A stretch of DNA of 64,000 nucleotides from Candidatus Pedobacter colombiensis (GCA_029202485.1 CP119313.1:5208001-5272000); one strand, 5' to 3'; shown: positions 45,066-54,555, numbered from the stretch's first letter. Numbers and translations are program-made. Notes: a model not told the origin generated them from the letters alone.

Positions 45066-46187
45066 CTAGCTCTCCCAATTATGATTTTTAAGGTCATGGT
45101 AGGCTTGCCCTTTTATAATTTCTTTACGTTTTTCAGTTTCTGTTGAGACTCGCGTGTCTTGTACTTCATCGATAACCTCGGTTTCAAATTCCCTATCCTT
45201 GTCGGATTGGTAAACCTGTGTAAGCTCTAAATTCTCTACAGATCTGTCATACGGGCCTTTGCTGCTCATCAGTTTTACGAAAACCGGTAAACATTCAAAG
45301 AAAATAAACAGTAGCCCAATAAACGTTACGGCGAGATAAGTACTTAGGTCTCTCGTTCCATCGCGGTTAAAGCTAAGTTGGCCCAATGCCCAGTTTCGGT
45401 CAGCAAATCCTGCAATACTGGTTAGGCTGTCCAGCTGTTTCCCCGTATATAATTTCTCGGTCATCAAGCCGTCAAATTGCTTGCGACTATCCACAAACTT
45501 TTCCAGCGCACGTACGTCAGCCGTTAAAGTGTCCAGCTCTTTTTCCCGCTCTTTTAATTCTGCTTCTTTTCTTTTGGCATAAGGGCCATAGCCCATCACA
45601 CCCGATGTTTCGGTCGTTTTATTGCCAAATATTTCAAAGTTAAGTTTCTGCCTGTCGGTTTTTATGCCATTAGCAGTCGAGTCTCTGTGTGCTTTAGCAT
45701 CATTGAGTTTGCCTAGCTCTATAGCGTATTTGTTTTCAAATGCGGCATTCAGCGTGTCAATCTGCGAGCGTTGGTTGTTCAGGTAGCTTACTTTTAAGCG
45801 TTCTTTAATTTCTTTGTCGAAAATTTTAAGTTCCAGTGGGCGCGAAATCACAATCCCGATCATAATGGCGAGTAAAATACGTGGGGTAGCTTGTAGGATC
45901 TGTTTATTTGAACTAGCGCTTTTATTGATGCTGGATACAATATATCTATCCATGTTAAAAATGGCTAAGCCCCATATTAAGCCAAAAAACACGGCAAAAA
46001 AGACAGCTGCGGTATCTCCTTTAAAAACAAAGTACATGGCGTACCCACCCGATAGGGCGGCAAACAGTCCGGTAAAGAATATAGTGGCACCAATGCCTAT
46101 ATATTTGTTGTGTTCTGTAGGGTGCTTTTCCAGGGTGGAAATATGTGCACCGGAGCAGAACCAAAAGAAGCGGGATATCGAATTCAT
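45066..46187 (-). CDS. DUF4407 membrane protein
   Basis: The 373-residue protein has a conserved N-terminus 'RFFWFCSGAHISTLEKHPTEHNKYIGIGATIFFTGLFAALSGGYAMYFVF' with two helices, a third helix 'FFAVFFGLIWGLAIFNMDRYIVSSI', a fourth at about 105-122, a long coiled-coil region (about 125-265) and a last helix near 285-305 ('LAVTFIGLLFIFFECLPVFVKL'). This is the DUF4407 layout. Function is unknown; the architecture resembles inner-membrane proteins with a large periplasmic or cytoplasmic coiled coil. It stands alone. Confidence 0.9.
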   Translation of the reverse strand: MNSISRFFWFCSGAHISTLEKHPTEHNKYIGIGATIFFTGLFAALSGGYAMYFVFKGDTAAVFFAVFFGLIWGLAIFNMDRYIVSSINKSASSNKQILQATPRILLAIMIGIVISRPLELKIFDKEIKERLKVSYLNNQRSQIDTLNAAFENKYAIELGKLNDAKAHRDSTANGIKTDRQKLNFEIFGNKTTETSGVMGYGPYAKRKEAELKEREKELDTLTADVRALEKFVDSRKQFDGLMTEKLYTGKQLDSLTSIAGFADRNWALGQLSFNRDGTRDLSTYLAVTFIGLLFIFFECLPVFVKLMSSKGPYDRSVENLELTQVYQSDKDREFETEVIDEVQDTRVSTETEKRKEIIKGQAYHDLKNHNWES

Positions 46188-46332
46188 GATGTAAAAAAAA
46201 CAAAGTTAACAAAGACTTCACTATTAAACGCCCGGGTTATTAAGTTGTTACAGAAATTAGTGACGTATTGTTAGTGGATTTTCATATTCGATATAGCGCA
46301 GCCATTTATTTCAGGATGACCACCGATTTAAT

Positions 46333-46340
46333 TATCTTTG
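46333..46340 (+). promoter_or_regulatory. -7 box for the rhodanese gene
   Basis: TATCTTTG matches TAnnTTTG and lies about 15 nt before the ATG at 46356. It overlaps an upstream TTG that could otherwise be read as the start, so it argues for the ATG. Position is accurate to about one base. Confidence 0.5.
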
Positions 46341-46355
46341 AAAAAATTGAATAAC

Positions 46356-46676
46356 ATGATAAAAGAAATAACCGTTCAAGAGCTTAAGGAAAAGATCGAC
46401 AATAAAGAAGATTTTCAATTGATTGATGTAAGGGAAACATTTGAATATGAAACCTCAAACCTTAATGGCCTGAACATTCCTTTGGGTGGTATTTTAATCG
46501 AAGCAGATCAAATAGCACAAGATAAACCGGTAATTATCCATTGCAGAAGCGGCAAAAGAAGTGCAGCAGCAGTAATGCAATTGGAGCATCAATTGGGTTT
46601 AACCAACCTTTATAATTTAAAAGGCGGTATCCTTGCATGGCAAGAAGCGTTTGATCCTAATATGCCTGTTTACTAA
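46356..46676 (+). CDS. Single-domain rhodanese-like protein
   Basis: The 106-residue protein from ATG 46356 is one rhodanese domain: 'MIKEITVQELKEKID', 'FQLIDVRETFEYETSNLNGLNIPLGGI', and the active-site loop 'IIHCRSGKRSAAAVMQLE' with the catalytic Cys in C-R-S-G-K-R. It transfers sulfane sulphur or acts in sulphur relay in the cytoplasm. An in-frame TTG 18 nt upstream lies within the -7 box and is rejected. The next small membrane-protein gene starts 3 nt after its stop. Confidence 0.92.
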   Translation: MIKEITVQELKEKIDNKEDFQLIDVRETFEYETSNLNGLNIPLGGILIEADQIAQDKPVIIHCRSGKRSAAAVMQLEHQLGLTNLYNLKGGILAWQEAFDPNMPVY

Positions 46677-46678
46677 AC

Positions 46679-46870
46679 ATGGGAAAGAAGATCGCATTAA
46701 ACGTTTTTTATAACCTGGGTATTATACTTTCCATTTTTGGGATCGTTTGGGGTTATAACAACACTAAATATTTAGTAATTGGCTTATTTGTAATTACAGG
46801 AGCGTTTTTTCTTTACTTAAAGCTACAGCTGGTAAAGGAAATGCGTAGTAGTTTTAAAAACCGGAAGTAA
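46679..46870 (+). CDS. Small two-helix membrane protein (DUF6358-like)
   Basis: The 63-residue protein has two hydrophobic helices (about 8-25 and 30-50) and a basic C-terminus (RSSFKNRK). It looks like a small conserved membrane protein of Sphingobacteriaceae that I recall under DUF6358, with low certainty. It begins 3 nt after the rhodanese stop codon, so the two are probably expressed together. It converges on the epimerase gene with a 17-bp overlap of 3' ends. Confidence 0.7.
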   Translation: MGKKIALNVFYNLGIILSIFGIVWGYNNTKYLVIGLFVITGAFFLYLKLQLVKEMRSSFKNRK

Positions 46871-47894
46871 ATAAAGAAGGGTTTATCCCTTCCAGCCCTA
46901 GCCCTGGCAGCTGATTTAGCTGGTATTTCCCCTCAATCATTTTAGGCGCGGTAAAAGGATTGTTTTTAGTTAGCCATGGACCATCCAGGTCTGCCCAGTC
47001 GCACAGCGGTGCTAAGGCCATGCCTGCCTGCGTAGCACAAGAAGTTTCGCTCATGCAGCCAATCAGCACTTTCATACCCATAGATTTGGCTTTAAGGATC
47101 ATCTGATGACCTTCGTAGATGCCCCCACTCTTCATCAACTTGATGTTGATACCATGATAAGCCCCCCTTAAGCCTTCCAAATCAGACAATCGTTGTACTG
47201 CTTCATCCGCTAAGATTGGGATGGGACTACGTTCGGTAAGCCATGCATTGCCCTCAAGATCGGCTTTATCCATGGGTTGCTCTATCAGTTGAACCCCTTG
47301 ATCATGTAACCAGTAGATCATTTCTATCGCGTGTTTCCTGTTTGTCCAGCCCTGATTGGCATCTACATACAAGGGAAGATCGCTTACACTTCTTATAGTG
47401 TTGATCAGCTCCTTATCATTGTCTCTACCAAGTTTAATCTTTAAAACTTTAAATCCATTGGCGTCAGCTACTTTTTCCTTAATCACTTCGGCGGTATCAA
47501 TCCCAATCGTATAAGATGTTATAGGCATTTTTGATGGGTCAGCACCGTAAATCTCATAACAAGGCTTATTGAGTAGTTTTCCATTGATGTCATTCAAGGC
47601 AATATCAATGGCTGCTTTAATGGCCGGATGCCCCTTCTCAATGCTGTCCAGATAATTAAGGACCTCTTCAAAGTTAAATGGATGAACAAAACGGTTCCAG
47701 TCTACCTTTTTTAAAAAGGCAAGGGCCGTTTCTACATTCTCACCCATATAAGGGACCATAGATGCCTCGCCATAACCCTCAATGTTTTCGTAGCTCAGCC
47801 TGATCAGCATCACTGGCGTACTTGTACGGGAAAATTTTGAAATAGAAAAGGTGTGTTTTAATTCCAGGTTATAGGCGTTGTAAGCGATCTTCAT
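46854..47894 (-). CDS. Dipeptide epimerase, enolase superfamily (L-Ala-D/L-Glu epimerase type)
   Basis: The 346-residue enzyme carries the muconate-lactonising/epimerase layout: capping domain 'YNLELKHTFSISKFSRTSTPVMLIRL', then a barrel with 'FKVLKIKLGRDNDKE' (K-x-K base), 'LPLYVDANQGWTNRKHAI' (first Asp ligand), 'LIEQPMDK' (Glu), 'PILADEAV' (Asp-Glu ligand) and 'GINIKLMKSGGI' (second catalytic Lys). It epimerises dipeptides, likely from peptidoglycan turnover, in the cytoplasm. This fits functionally with the LD-carboxypeptidase at 7.6 kb, although that gene is far away. Confidence 0.9.
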   Translation of the reverse strand: MKIAYNAYNLELKHTFSISKFSRTSTPVMLIRLSYENIEGYGEASMVPYMGENVETALAFLKKVDWNRFVHPFNFEEVLNYLDSIEKGHPAIKAAIDIALNDINGKLLNKPCYEIYGADPSKMPITSYTIGIDTAEVIKEKVADANGFKVLKIKLGRDNDKELINTIRSVSDLPLYVDANQGWTNRKHAIEMIYWLHDQGVQLIEQPMDKADLEGNAWLTERSPIPILADEAVQRLSDLEGLRGAYHGINIKLMKSGGIYEGHQMILKAKSMGMKVLIGCMSETSCATQAGMALAPLCDWADLDGPWLTKNNPFTAPKMIEGKYQLNQLPGLGLEGINPSLFTSGF

Positions 47895-47982
47895 GGTTAG
47901 AAAAGCTTTTTAGTAATTTAAAAGTTATAAAAAGTAGCGTGAAGGCGAATGTATAAATAATATACCTAATATTGTGCCCAGT

Positions 47983-48951
47983 ATGAATAACACAATATAC
48001 CAACCCTTTAAAAACTTCGATTTTAAGTATAAAAACTGCTTTTTAAGTGGTGATATCTTTACATCGCCGATTGAAGAAATCAATGTATTGCCTGCATGGT
48101 TACTGAAAGTGGCTAACTTTAGTGGCGAAGAGCAGATTAAGCTGCTTGATGAAAGTGTAAGGTCATATAATACTTTAAAGGTTCCTTGTAGTACCGAGGT
48201 TTTTACTCAGTTTATCCAACCTCTGGAAGATAAAATTGCTAATGCCTTTGCCAAAGGTTATGCTGGCGTATCTCAGTTGGATGAAGTGGATCTTTTTAAA
48301 TGGATAGGTAAGTTTATGTACAGCCTTATTTATATAGAAATGAATGCTGCTGTTCGTTTACAACAATTAAGTGATGATGGAGTAAACATGTCGCAAGGGC
48401 TAATGCACAAGTTTGGCAACCTCAATACCATGATCCAGCGTATTTACCGGGAGGTGGTGTTCGAAAATTTTACACCCTGGTCTATTGTTGTTGTTCCGCT
48501 CGAAGATAAGGACACCCCTTTTAGCTTCAGAGATGAGATCAATACCCTTACTTTCTCTTTAAAACTTAAAGATTTTGGCATCATTGCCTGCTTGCAGGAC
48601 AATGGTACCAATAAAAAATACCATCAGGAGTTGTTAGATCAAATCGGAAATGCCCCTTTGTCTGCACCTCAGTTTGAAGAGCTATGTGCAAGGTTCTATT
48701 ATTCTGCATACTTGTTTAACCGTCTGCCCGAATATGCTGTTATGCCTGTAGAAGGAGCAATATATATGGATGCAATGCCGCTTAGAGGCACTTTAAATAA
48801 GCCTCTGTTTGATCACTGGCAGCACAAAACCTATGCACAGGTATTACAGGATTTTTGGAAACCATGGGGGCATACCCTGTTCGAAATCATTAAAGATCCT
48901 ACTAAGCCAATGAGTTATTTCGATCCTGCATCATTGCCGGAAACACATTAA
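47983..48951 (+). CDS. Conserved protein of unknown function
   Basis: The start was taken at ATG 47983 (MNNTIYQPFKNFDFKYKNC; 322 residues), three codons after a GTG. The protein is soluble, without signal peptide or membrane helix, mostly alpha-helical, with 'LGVNMSQGL'-like and 'LHHKFGNL'-like middle segments ('SQGLMHKFGNLNTMIQRIYREVVFENFTPWSIVVVP') and a C-terminal 'YAQVLQDFWKPWGHTLFEIIKDPTKPMSYF'. I recall homologues in Sphingobacteriales without a name. Neighbours give no functional link. Confidence 0.75.
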   Translation: MNNTIYQPFKNFDFKYKNCFLSGDIFTSPIEEINVLPAWLLKVANFSGEEQIKLLDESVRSYNTLKVPCSTEVFTQFIQPLEDKIANAFAKGYAGVSQLDEVDLFKWIGKFMYSLIYIEMNAAVRLQQLSDDGVNMSQGLMHKFGNLNTMIQRIYREVVFENFTPWSIVVVPLEDKDTPFSFRDEINTLTFSLKLKDFGIIACLQDNGTNKKYHQELLDQIGNAPLSAPQFEELCARFYYSAYLFNRLPEYAVMPVEGAIYMDAMPLRGTLNKPLFDHWQHKTYAQVLQDFWKPWGHTLFEIIKDPTKPMSYFDPASLPETH

Positions 48952-49565
48952 CCGATCTTAGCGAGTAACTGATTCAGGAAATGTGGGATTGCTCCCGGAA
49001 CAATAAGCACCGTAACAATTAGGCCCGTTAGTGCGCCAAAAAAGTGTGCATCGTGATTAATGTTGTCTCTGGAGTGATTGGAGGCATAAACACAGTAAAC
49101 CAGGTATAATGGCCCAAAAATAATTGCCCAGATAGGTATTGGTATCGGGAATATGATCATCGAAGAGAAAGGCTGAAATAGAATAAAGCTAAACAATACC
49201 GCACTGATGGCACCCGAAGCTCCCAGACTATTGTACCACATGTCGTTTTTGTGTTTAATAACTGAAGGGATATCGCTAAATATCAGTCCGCAAATATATA
49301 TGGTTGCAAATTGCCATGATCCTATCATTGCTTCCAATTGAAAAGCAAAGAAGTAAAAAGTCATCATGTTAAAAATCAGATGCATCCAATCAGCATGGAT
49401 TAGTCCGCTGGTAATTAAAGTATACACTTTATATTTTCTCGAAACACTATAGGGGTGCAGCATAAATTTGCCGTACAAATCATGGTTGCTAAACGCATAA
49501 ATACTGGTTACAAGGGTTAGCAGGAAGATGATAGAAGCAACGGGGGTATGATTTAAGTATTCCAT
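48948..49565 (-). CDS. Rhomboid family intramembrane serine protease
   Basis: The 205-residue protein has six hydrophobic helices. The catalytic Ser is in 'WYNSLGASGAISAVLFSFI' (GxSG) and the His in 'NINHDAHFFGALTGLIVTVLI', the Ser-His dyad of rhomboids. The amphipathic N-terminal part 'LITSGLIHADWMHLIFNMMTFYFF' carries the conserved H-x-x-W-x-H-L-x-x-N region. It cleaves substrate proteins within the inner membrane. Its 3' end overlaps that of the preceding plus-strand gene by 4 bp. Confidence 0.93.
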   Translation of the reverse strand: MEYLNHTPVASIIFLLTLVTSIYAFSNHDLYGKFMLHPYSVSRKYKVYTLITSGLIHADWMHLIFNMMTFYFFAFQLEAMIGSWQFATIYICGLIFSDIPSVIKHKNDMWYNSLGASGAISAVLFSFILFQPFSSMIIFPIPIPIWAIIFGPLYLVYCVYASNHSRDNINHDAHFFGALTGLIVTVLIVPGAIPHFLNQLLAKIG

Positions 49566-49572
49566 TCTATTA

Positions 49573-50277
49573 TTAATATAGTGTTTTTGTAGAAAGTCCT
49601 ACAGATCCGAAATGGTACTTCAGGCCGATCGAAAAGTAGGTATAAATATCGGGGTTACCGCTTTTAAATTTTAAAGGAGAGTCATCATATCCATCCAAAC
49701 CTTCGCCCAACGTAATATTGGTCTGATAATTAAAATTGATGCCATATTTGGAATATCCATACCTATCCATAAAGTTAAAGGCGATACCCACGTTTAGCGG
49801 AATCAACAGGTCGTTGGAACTATCCTTTCCTGGAAAGATATATCCTGAGCCATCCGGTTTTTCTCTAACCACAAAACGCATCTTGTTCATCACTACCCCT
49901 GCGCCCGCACCAACATAAAGGCCTTTTATAGCATTGGCGAAACTGTTACGCTGGTAGTTAATCAATGCGCCAAGAGAGATCTTCCCATTAATTGCAAAGG
50001 CTTTATAGCTGTTTATAAACTGGCGGTTATTGGGGTCGGTGTTAACATCTCCACCATTGATCTCACCCATTTGTCCCTCTAACCCAAGGCTCACAAAAGG
50101 AGTGAAGAGATAATCAAATGCGCCATAGCCGGCAAAACCATAGTCATGCTTGGCTAAATCTGCGAAAGATTGTGTAGCCCCGGCCCCGGCGCCTATTGTC
50201 ATTTTATAAAAATTGGATTGTGCGTTGGCATTTAAACAAAGTAAGAGTGCCATTAACGATGTTAAAATTGGTTTCAA
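49573..50277 (-). CDS. Outer-membrane beta-barrel protein
   Basis: The 234-residue protein has a signal peptide (cut after ANA) and an alternating pattern typical of an eight-strand OmpX/porin-like barrel: 'FYKMTIGAGAGATQSFADL', 'YGFAGYGAFDYLFTPFVSLGLEGQMGEI', 'LYVGAGAGVVMNKMRF', 'IPLNVGIAFNFMDRYG', and a final 'YFSIGLKYHFG'. Function is unknown. It is immediately downstream of the rhomboid gene's neighbour position on the same strand (8 nt apart), so they may be co-transcribed. Confidence 0.82.
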   Translation of the reverse strand: MKPILTSLMALLLCLNANAQSNFYKMTIGAGAGATQSFADLAKHDYGFAGYGAFDYLFTPFVSLGLEGQMGEINGGDVNTDPNNRQFINSYKAFAINGKISLGALINYQRNSFANAIKGLYVGAGAGVVMNKMRFVVREKPDGSGYIFPGKDSSNDLLIPLNVGIAFNFMDRYGYSKYGINFNYQTNITLGEGLDGYDDSPLKFKSGNPDIYTYFSIGLKYHFGSVGLSTKTLY

Positions 50278-50321
50278 ACGGTTCTTGGTTTAAGTATGTA
50301 GGCAAAACTATAATCTTTATA

Positions 50322-50329
50322 TAACTTTG
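50322..50329 (+). promoter_or_regulatory. -7 box for pepT
   Basis: TAACTTTG matches TAnnTTTG and lies 15 nt before the pepT start codon. No clear -33 element is seen. Confidence 0.45.
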
Positions 50330-50344
50330 TAGTTTTATAAGAGT

Positions 50345-51598
50345 ATGCTAAAATATATAAATAAAAACAAATCCCTTCAAAACAGGTTCATAAAATACGT
50401 GCAGATCGATACACAATCAGATCCACAATCCCCAACTGTTCCTTCAACAGAAAAGCAAAAGAATTTAGGTAAGGTTCTGGTTGCTGAATTGCTTGAAATT
50501 GGCGTTGCTGATGCACATTTAGATGAGTACGGTTACGTATATGCAACCATTCCCGCCAATACAGATAAGAAAGTTCCGGTAATTTGTTTCTGCTCGCACA
50601 TGGATACTTCTCCTGATTGTAGTGGCTATAATGTAAAGCCGATTATTCATGAGAACTACCAGGGACAGGATTTAGTGCTGCCGGATGACAATTCTGTAGT
50701 CTTAAAAATGAAAGAACACCACGATCTGAAAGACCAGATTGGAAATGATATCATCACTGCAAGTGGTACAACTTTGCTTGGCGCTGATAATAAAGCGGGA
50801 TTGGCCGAGATTATGGAAGCGGCAGCGTTTTTAATGCAGAATCCTGAATTTAAGCATGGAACAATCAAAATCTTATTTACTCCGGATGAGGAAATTGGTC
50901 GTGGTGTAGATAAAGTGGATCTGGAAAAGTTAGGTGCTGATTTTGGTTATACCATTGATGGTGAAACATTAGGGTCTATTGAAGATGAAACTTTCTCGGC
51001 AGATGGTGCAGTATTGACCATTAAAGGTGTAAGTGCACACCCTGGTTTTGCTAAAGGTAAAATGGAAAGTGCGATTAAGATATTATCAGACGTGATCAGT
51101 TCGTTGCCTGCAGACTGTCTTTCGCCCGAATCAACAGAATTAAAAGAAGGTTTTATTCACCCGGTAACTATCGGTGGAAATGTAGAGCAGGCCGAGGCCC
51201 GTTTTATCCTTCGTGCATTTAATGATGAAGAATTGGCCGCCAATGGCGAATTGTTGGATGCTACCGTGCAAAATATTATAGAAGATTTTCCTAATGCTTC
51301 TTACGAATTGAAGATCACCCAACAATACCGTAATATGAAACAGGTGTTGGATAAGCATCCTCAAATTATAGAGATCGGTATTGAAGCTATAAAACGTGCA
51401 GGAATTACACCTAAGCAACAAAGCATCAGAGGAGGTACCGATGGATCTCGTCTGTCATTTATGGGCTTGCCTTGTCCCAACATCTTTGCCGGAGAGCATG
51501 CTTTCCACGGTAAGCAAGAGTGGGCATCTGTACAGGATATGGAAAAAGCGGTCGAAACGATCGTGAATATCGCTGCCATCTGGGAAGAGAAAGCGTAA
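50345..51598 (+). CDS. pepT: Peptidase T (tripeptide aminopeptidase, M20B)
   Basis: The 417-residue cytoplasmic enzyme removes N-terminal residues from tripeptides. Motifs of the di-zinc M20 family: 'VICFCSHMDTSPDCSG' (His ligand and Asp), 'TTLLGADNKAGLAEIMEA' (bridging Asp), 'ILFTPDEEIGRGVDKVDLEKLGADFGYTIDGETLG' (catalytic Glu-Glu and Asp ligand), and 'NIFAGEHAFHGKQEWASVQDM' with the last His. The initial 'LQNRFIKYVQIDTQSDPQS' is typical of PepT. It stands alone with its own -7 box. Confidence 0.95.
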   Translation: MLKYINKNKSLQNRFIKYVQIDTQSDPQSPTVPSTEKQKNLGKVLVAELLEIGVADAHLDEYGYVYATIPANTDKKVPVICFCSHMDTSPDCSGYNVKPIIHENYQGQDLVLPDDNSVVLKMKEHHDLKDQIGNDIITASGTTLLGADNKAGLAEIMEAAAFLMQNPEFKHGTIKILFTPDEEIGRGVDKVDLEKLGADFGYTIDGETLGSIEDETFSADGAVLTIKGVSAHPGFAKGKMESAIKILSDVISSLPADCLSPESTELKEGFIHPVTIGGNVEQAEARFILRAFNDEELAANGELLDATVQNIIEDFPNASYELKITQQYRNMKQVLDKHPQIIEIGIEAIKRAGITPKQQSIRGGTDGSRLSFMGLPCPNIFAGEHAFHGKQEWASVQDMEKAVETIVNIAAIWEEKA

Positions 51599-51610
51599 AA
51601 TATAGGATTA

Positions 51611-52312
51611 TTATTTGGCAAGCGTTAGTCTTGCCAAATATTGATCTGAATCGTCTTCGAAGATGATCTCAGTATGCCACCCTGTTTGTTTGGCAATATC
51701 AATAAGTGTCTTCTGATCTACATAGATCCACTTAAACCAATTGCCTTTTACACTTTTGTATTCATACCTAAAGCTGACTTCGCCAAAGTATCCGTTTTCA
51801 GGAAATGGGATTTCCAGATACAAATACGACAGGTCGGAACTATCGAAAACCAACTGACCATCTTTATTGATTAAGCTTTTGACATGTTTTAAAAAGGCTT
51901 TCAGTCCGGGAAGCGATCCTGTAAGGCCGATCCCGTTCATCATAAACAAAAGGGTGTCATATTTCTTATCCCCCTCAGGAATTTTATAAGCCAGGATATT
52001 TCCTTCCATGGCTTGTTTCAGCCCACGTTGTTTCATTATGGTTACCGCTGCTGCGGAGATGTCCATACCTGTAATATCAAATCCTCTTTTTTGGAGCACT
52101 AAAGCATGGCTGCCTACGCCGGCACCTACATCCAGCACTTTGCCTTTGCAAAGATCCAGTGCCTTAAGCTCAAGATCAGGCATTTCCTGCTCGTCTCTGA
52201 AGTAAATGTCAACTGGCATTTCCTCCGGTTCGTCATAAGAATTATGCACCCATAAGGTTTCTGCCGGTGGTTTTATAAACTGATCTTTTAAAGCTTCTCC
52301 AAAAACATCCAT
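51611..52312 (-). CDS. Class I SAM-dependent methyltransferase
   Basis: The 233-residue protein has SAM motif I 'KVLDVGAGVGSHALVLQKRGFDITGMDISAAAVTIMKQRG' and a following 'YDTLLFMMNGIGLTGSLPGLKAFLKHVKSLINKDGQLVFDSSDL', typical of small-molecule methyltransferases of the Methyltransf_11/25 type. An N-terminal 'DEPEEMPVDIYFRDEQEMPDLELKALDLCKGKVLDVGAG' leads into it. Substrate is unknown. It lies between pepT and the beta-CASP nuclease genes, 26 nt downstream of the latter. Confidence 0.88.
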   Translation of the reverse strand: MDVFGEALKDQFIKPPAETLWVHNSYDEPEEMPVDIYFRDEQEMPDLELKALDLCKGKVLDVGAGVGSHALVLQKRGFDITGMDISAAAVTIMKQRGLKQAMEGNILAYKIPEGDKKYDTLLFMMNGIGLTGSLPGLKAFLKHVKSLINKDGQLVFDSSDLSYLYLEIPFPENGYFGEVSFRYEYKSVKGNWFKWIYVDQKTLIDIAKQTGWHTEIIFEDDSDQYLARLTLAK

Positions 52313-52338
52313 GCCACAAAGATAGAAAAGAGATTGCT

Positions 52339-53736
52339 TTACAACTCAAACTCTTGATGATATTCCGGAATAGAAACGTTTTTAAAACCTGCATTGCGTA
52401 CCCTTTCAGCAAATTTCAGCTGCACATCGTACTCACCGTGAACCAGAAATAACTGTTTAACCTTTGCCGGGTTCTGCACGGAAAGAAACTTTAATAAATC
52501 TTCATAATCGCCATGTGCGCTCATGGATTTAATAGATCTAACCTCAGCAATTACATCATAATCCTGTCCAAACAGCCAAACTCTTTTTTGTCCGGCCATT
52601 AAGCGGCCGGCAAGGGAGCCGGGACTGGCATATCCCACCATTAGAATGGTGTTTTTTTGATCACTGATATTGTTTTTAATGTGATGTCTTACTCGTCCAC
52701 CCTCGGCCATGCCGGATGAAGATATAATCACACAAGGCTGCGGATCGTCATTTAGCGCTTTGGACTCCTCTACGCTTTCAATAAATCTTAAGCCTTTAAA
52801 GTCGAAGATGTCATGGTCTACCTTCAGCACCTCTTTAACTCCATTGTTGTATACCTCTGGGTGGTTTTTTAGTACTTGAGTTGCCTCCATAGAAAGCGGG
52901 CTATCCACATAATAAGGGATATTGGGTAGTTGACCTTTTAATTCGAGCGAGTTTAGGGCATATAGTAACTCCTGCGTGCGACCAACGCTAAATGCCGGGA
53001 TGACAATTTTGCCTTTCTTTTCTAAGCAAGTCTGCGTAATGATCTCCAACAATAGGTTTTCGATAGGGGCAACCTCGGTATGCAAGGAATCGCCATAAGT
53101 AGATTCTATAAGGATGTAGTCGGCCTGTGGAAAGGTATGAGGACTTTTTAACAGCAAGTCACCATAACGGCCTACATCTCCACTAAAAGTAATGCGGGTT
53201 TCTTTATCGTCTTCGTTGATCCGTAAATGTACAGCTGCACTACCTACAATGTGGCCAGCATCGGTAAGCCTAACCATAACATTGGAATCGATGTCAAAAT
53301 CCTGATTGTAAGGTATGGTTTTGAACTGGCTAATAGTTTGGTGGACATCCTTGTCTGTATACAGTGGTACTACCGGGTTTTCCGGGTGCCTGTTTTTTTT
53401 GTTTGCGTACTCTGCATCCTGCATCTGGATCTTTGCCGAATCGAGCATTAGGATTGCGGCCAGGTCTTTTGTAGCAGATGTGCAATAAATGGTGCCACTA
53501 AAACCTTCGGCTACCAAACGAGGTAGCAGTCCGCAATGGTCTATATGTGCGTGCGACAAAATGAGGTAAGTAACTTTAGCCGGGTTAAATCCGAAAGATT
53601 CATTTAGCTGTTCGGTTATATCGCCCATACCCTGAAAAAGGCCGCAGTCCAATAATATTTTAGTTCCGTTATTTAAAGTGACCAGGTGTTTACTACCCGT
53701 TACAGCACGCGCTGCCCCATGAAATGCAATCTTCAT
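52339..53736 (-). CDS. Metallo-beta-lactamase/beta-CASP family RNA-processing nuclease
   Basis: The 465-residue protein carries the MBL metal site 'LILSHAHIDHCGLLPRL' (HxHxDH), a following 'DAGHIVGSAAVHL' and 'ITFSGDVGRYGDLLLKSP', the beta-CASP Ser-Gly motif 'CVIISSSGMAEGGRVRHHI', and a C-terminal RNA-specificity domain ending 'LFLVHGEYDVQLKFAERVRNAGF'. It resembles bacterial homologues of CPSF73/archaeal aCPSF, probably an endo- or exoribonuclease. The YtxH gene lies 9 nt upstream... on the same strand, so the two may be co-transcribed. Confidence 0.93.
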   Translation of the reverse strand: MKIAFHGAARAVTGSKHLVTLNNGTKILLDCGLFQGMGDITEQLNESFGFNPAKVTYLILSHAHIDHCGLLPRLVAEGFSGTIYCTSATKDLAAILMLDSAKIQMQDAEYANKKNRHPENPVVPLYTDKDVHQTISQFKTIPYNQDFDIDSNVMVRLTDAGHIVGSAAVHLRINEDDKETRITFSGDVGRYGDLLLKSPHTFPQADYILIESTYGDSLHTEVAPIENLLLEIITQTCLEKKGKIVIPAFSVGRTQELLYALNSLELKGQLPNIPYYVDSPLSMEATQVLKNHPEVYNNGVKEVLKVDHDIFDFKGLRFIESVEESKALNDDPQPCVIISSSGMAEGGRVRHHIKNNISDQKNTILMVGYASPGSLAGRLMAGQKRVWLFGQDYDVIAEVRSIKSMSAHGDYEDLLKFLSVQNPAKVKQLFLVHGEYDVQLKFAERVRNAGFKNVSIPEYHQEFEL

Positions 53737-53745
53737 TCAGTTAAA

Positions 53746-53952
53746 TTAGGCTCTTACTTTTGAAATAGTGTCTTTTACGTGATCTGTTACATCAGCCAGT
53801 TTTTCTTTAGAAGCATCTAAAATGTCACAAAACCAATCCGATATTTTATCTTTTACATCTTCACCTTTATCTGTTGATAAGATTAAAGCGATTGCAGCGC
53901 CTAAAGCAGCCCCGGCCAATACCCCTGCGATTATTTTAGTTTCTTTAGTCAT
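53746..53952 (-). CDS. YtxH domain-containing small protein
   Basis: The 68-residue protein has one N-terminal glycine/alanine-rich helix ('IIAGVLAGAALGAAIALILS') followed by the charged amphipathic stretch 'DKGEDVKDKISDWFCDILDASKEKLADVTDHVKDTI', the YtxH-family layout. It is probably a membrane-associated stress protein. The start is preceded by 'AAAGGAGAAATTACA', an unusual clear Shine-Dalgarno site for this phylum. Confidence 0.85.
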   Translation of the reverse strand: MTKETKIIAGVLAGAALGAAIALILSTDKGEDVKDKISDWFCDILDASKEKLADVTDHVKDTISKVRA

Positions 53953-54555
53953 TGTAATTTCTCCTTTTTTGATTGTTGATCAGCTATTAGGCTATTGTGT
54001 TGCCTAACATGTCCGTGTAAGATAAACAAAAATGAGGCAGAATAGTTCTTAATCGGACGGAATTTTTGAAGGCCGGCGCATGTTCAAATAAAATATTAAA
54101 TTAATTTTTATAATAATGTGTGGTTTGTCTGAGCACTTTTAATTAAATTAAGGGAGAAGTCAGCGGTAGCTAAGAATCTTTCTTTTTGGAAGCGGTATAC
54201 CTAAAACTGATTAAAGACAGCCAATGAAATAAAGAAATATAACAACATATCATTACTTCTTAAATGAGGTATTAATTTAAGAGTCTCGACAGCAAAATTT
54301 CTGACAAATGCAAGGACAGAGACAATAGATTAATGCCCATGACAATATTTGTTGTACTTTTGAAGGTGCACTATGGCGTCATGGGTTCTATTGTAAATCC
54401 GCTTTCCTGGGCCGTCAGAAAGCCTTGCTGTCCGGTATTTAGAACTTGCTATAGTTGCACTTTCGTTTTATTTTATAAATAGACGAACACCCACTGAGGC
54501 TTCCCTAAATTTCGATTGAGACTCATTTTAAGGTTTAAACTAAAAAAATGAGGAT
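53953..54555. other. Intergenic region without a supported gene
   Basis: About 600 AT-rich bases. A short hairpin (TTAGGC/GCCTAA near 53987-54008) lies close to the YtxH gene and may be in its leader. I see no open frame with family resemblance and no other structure. Confidence 0.5.
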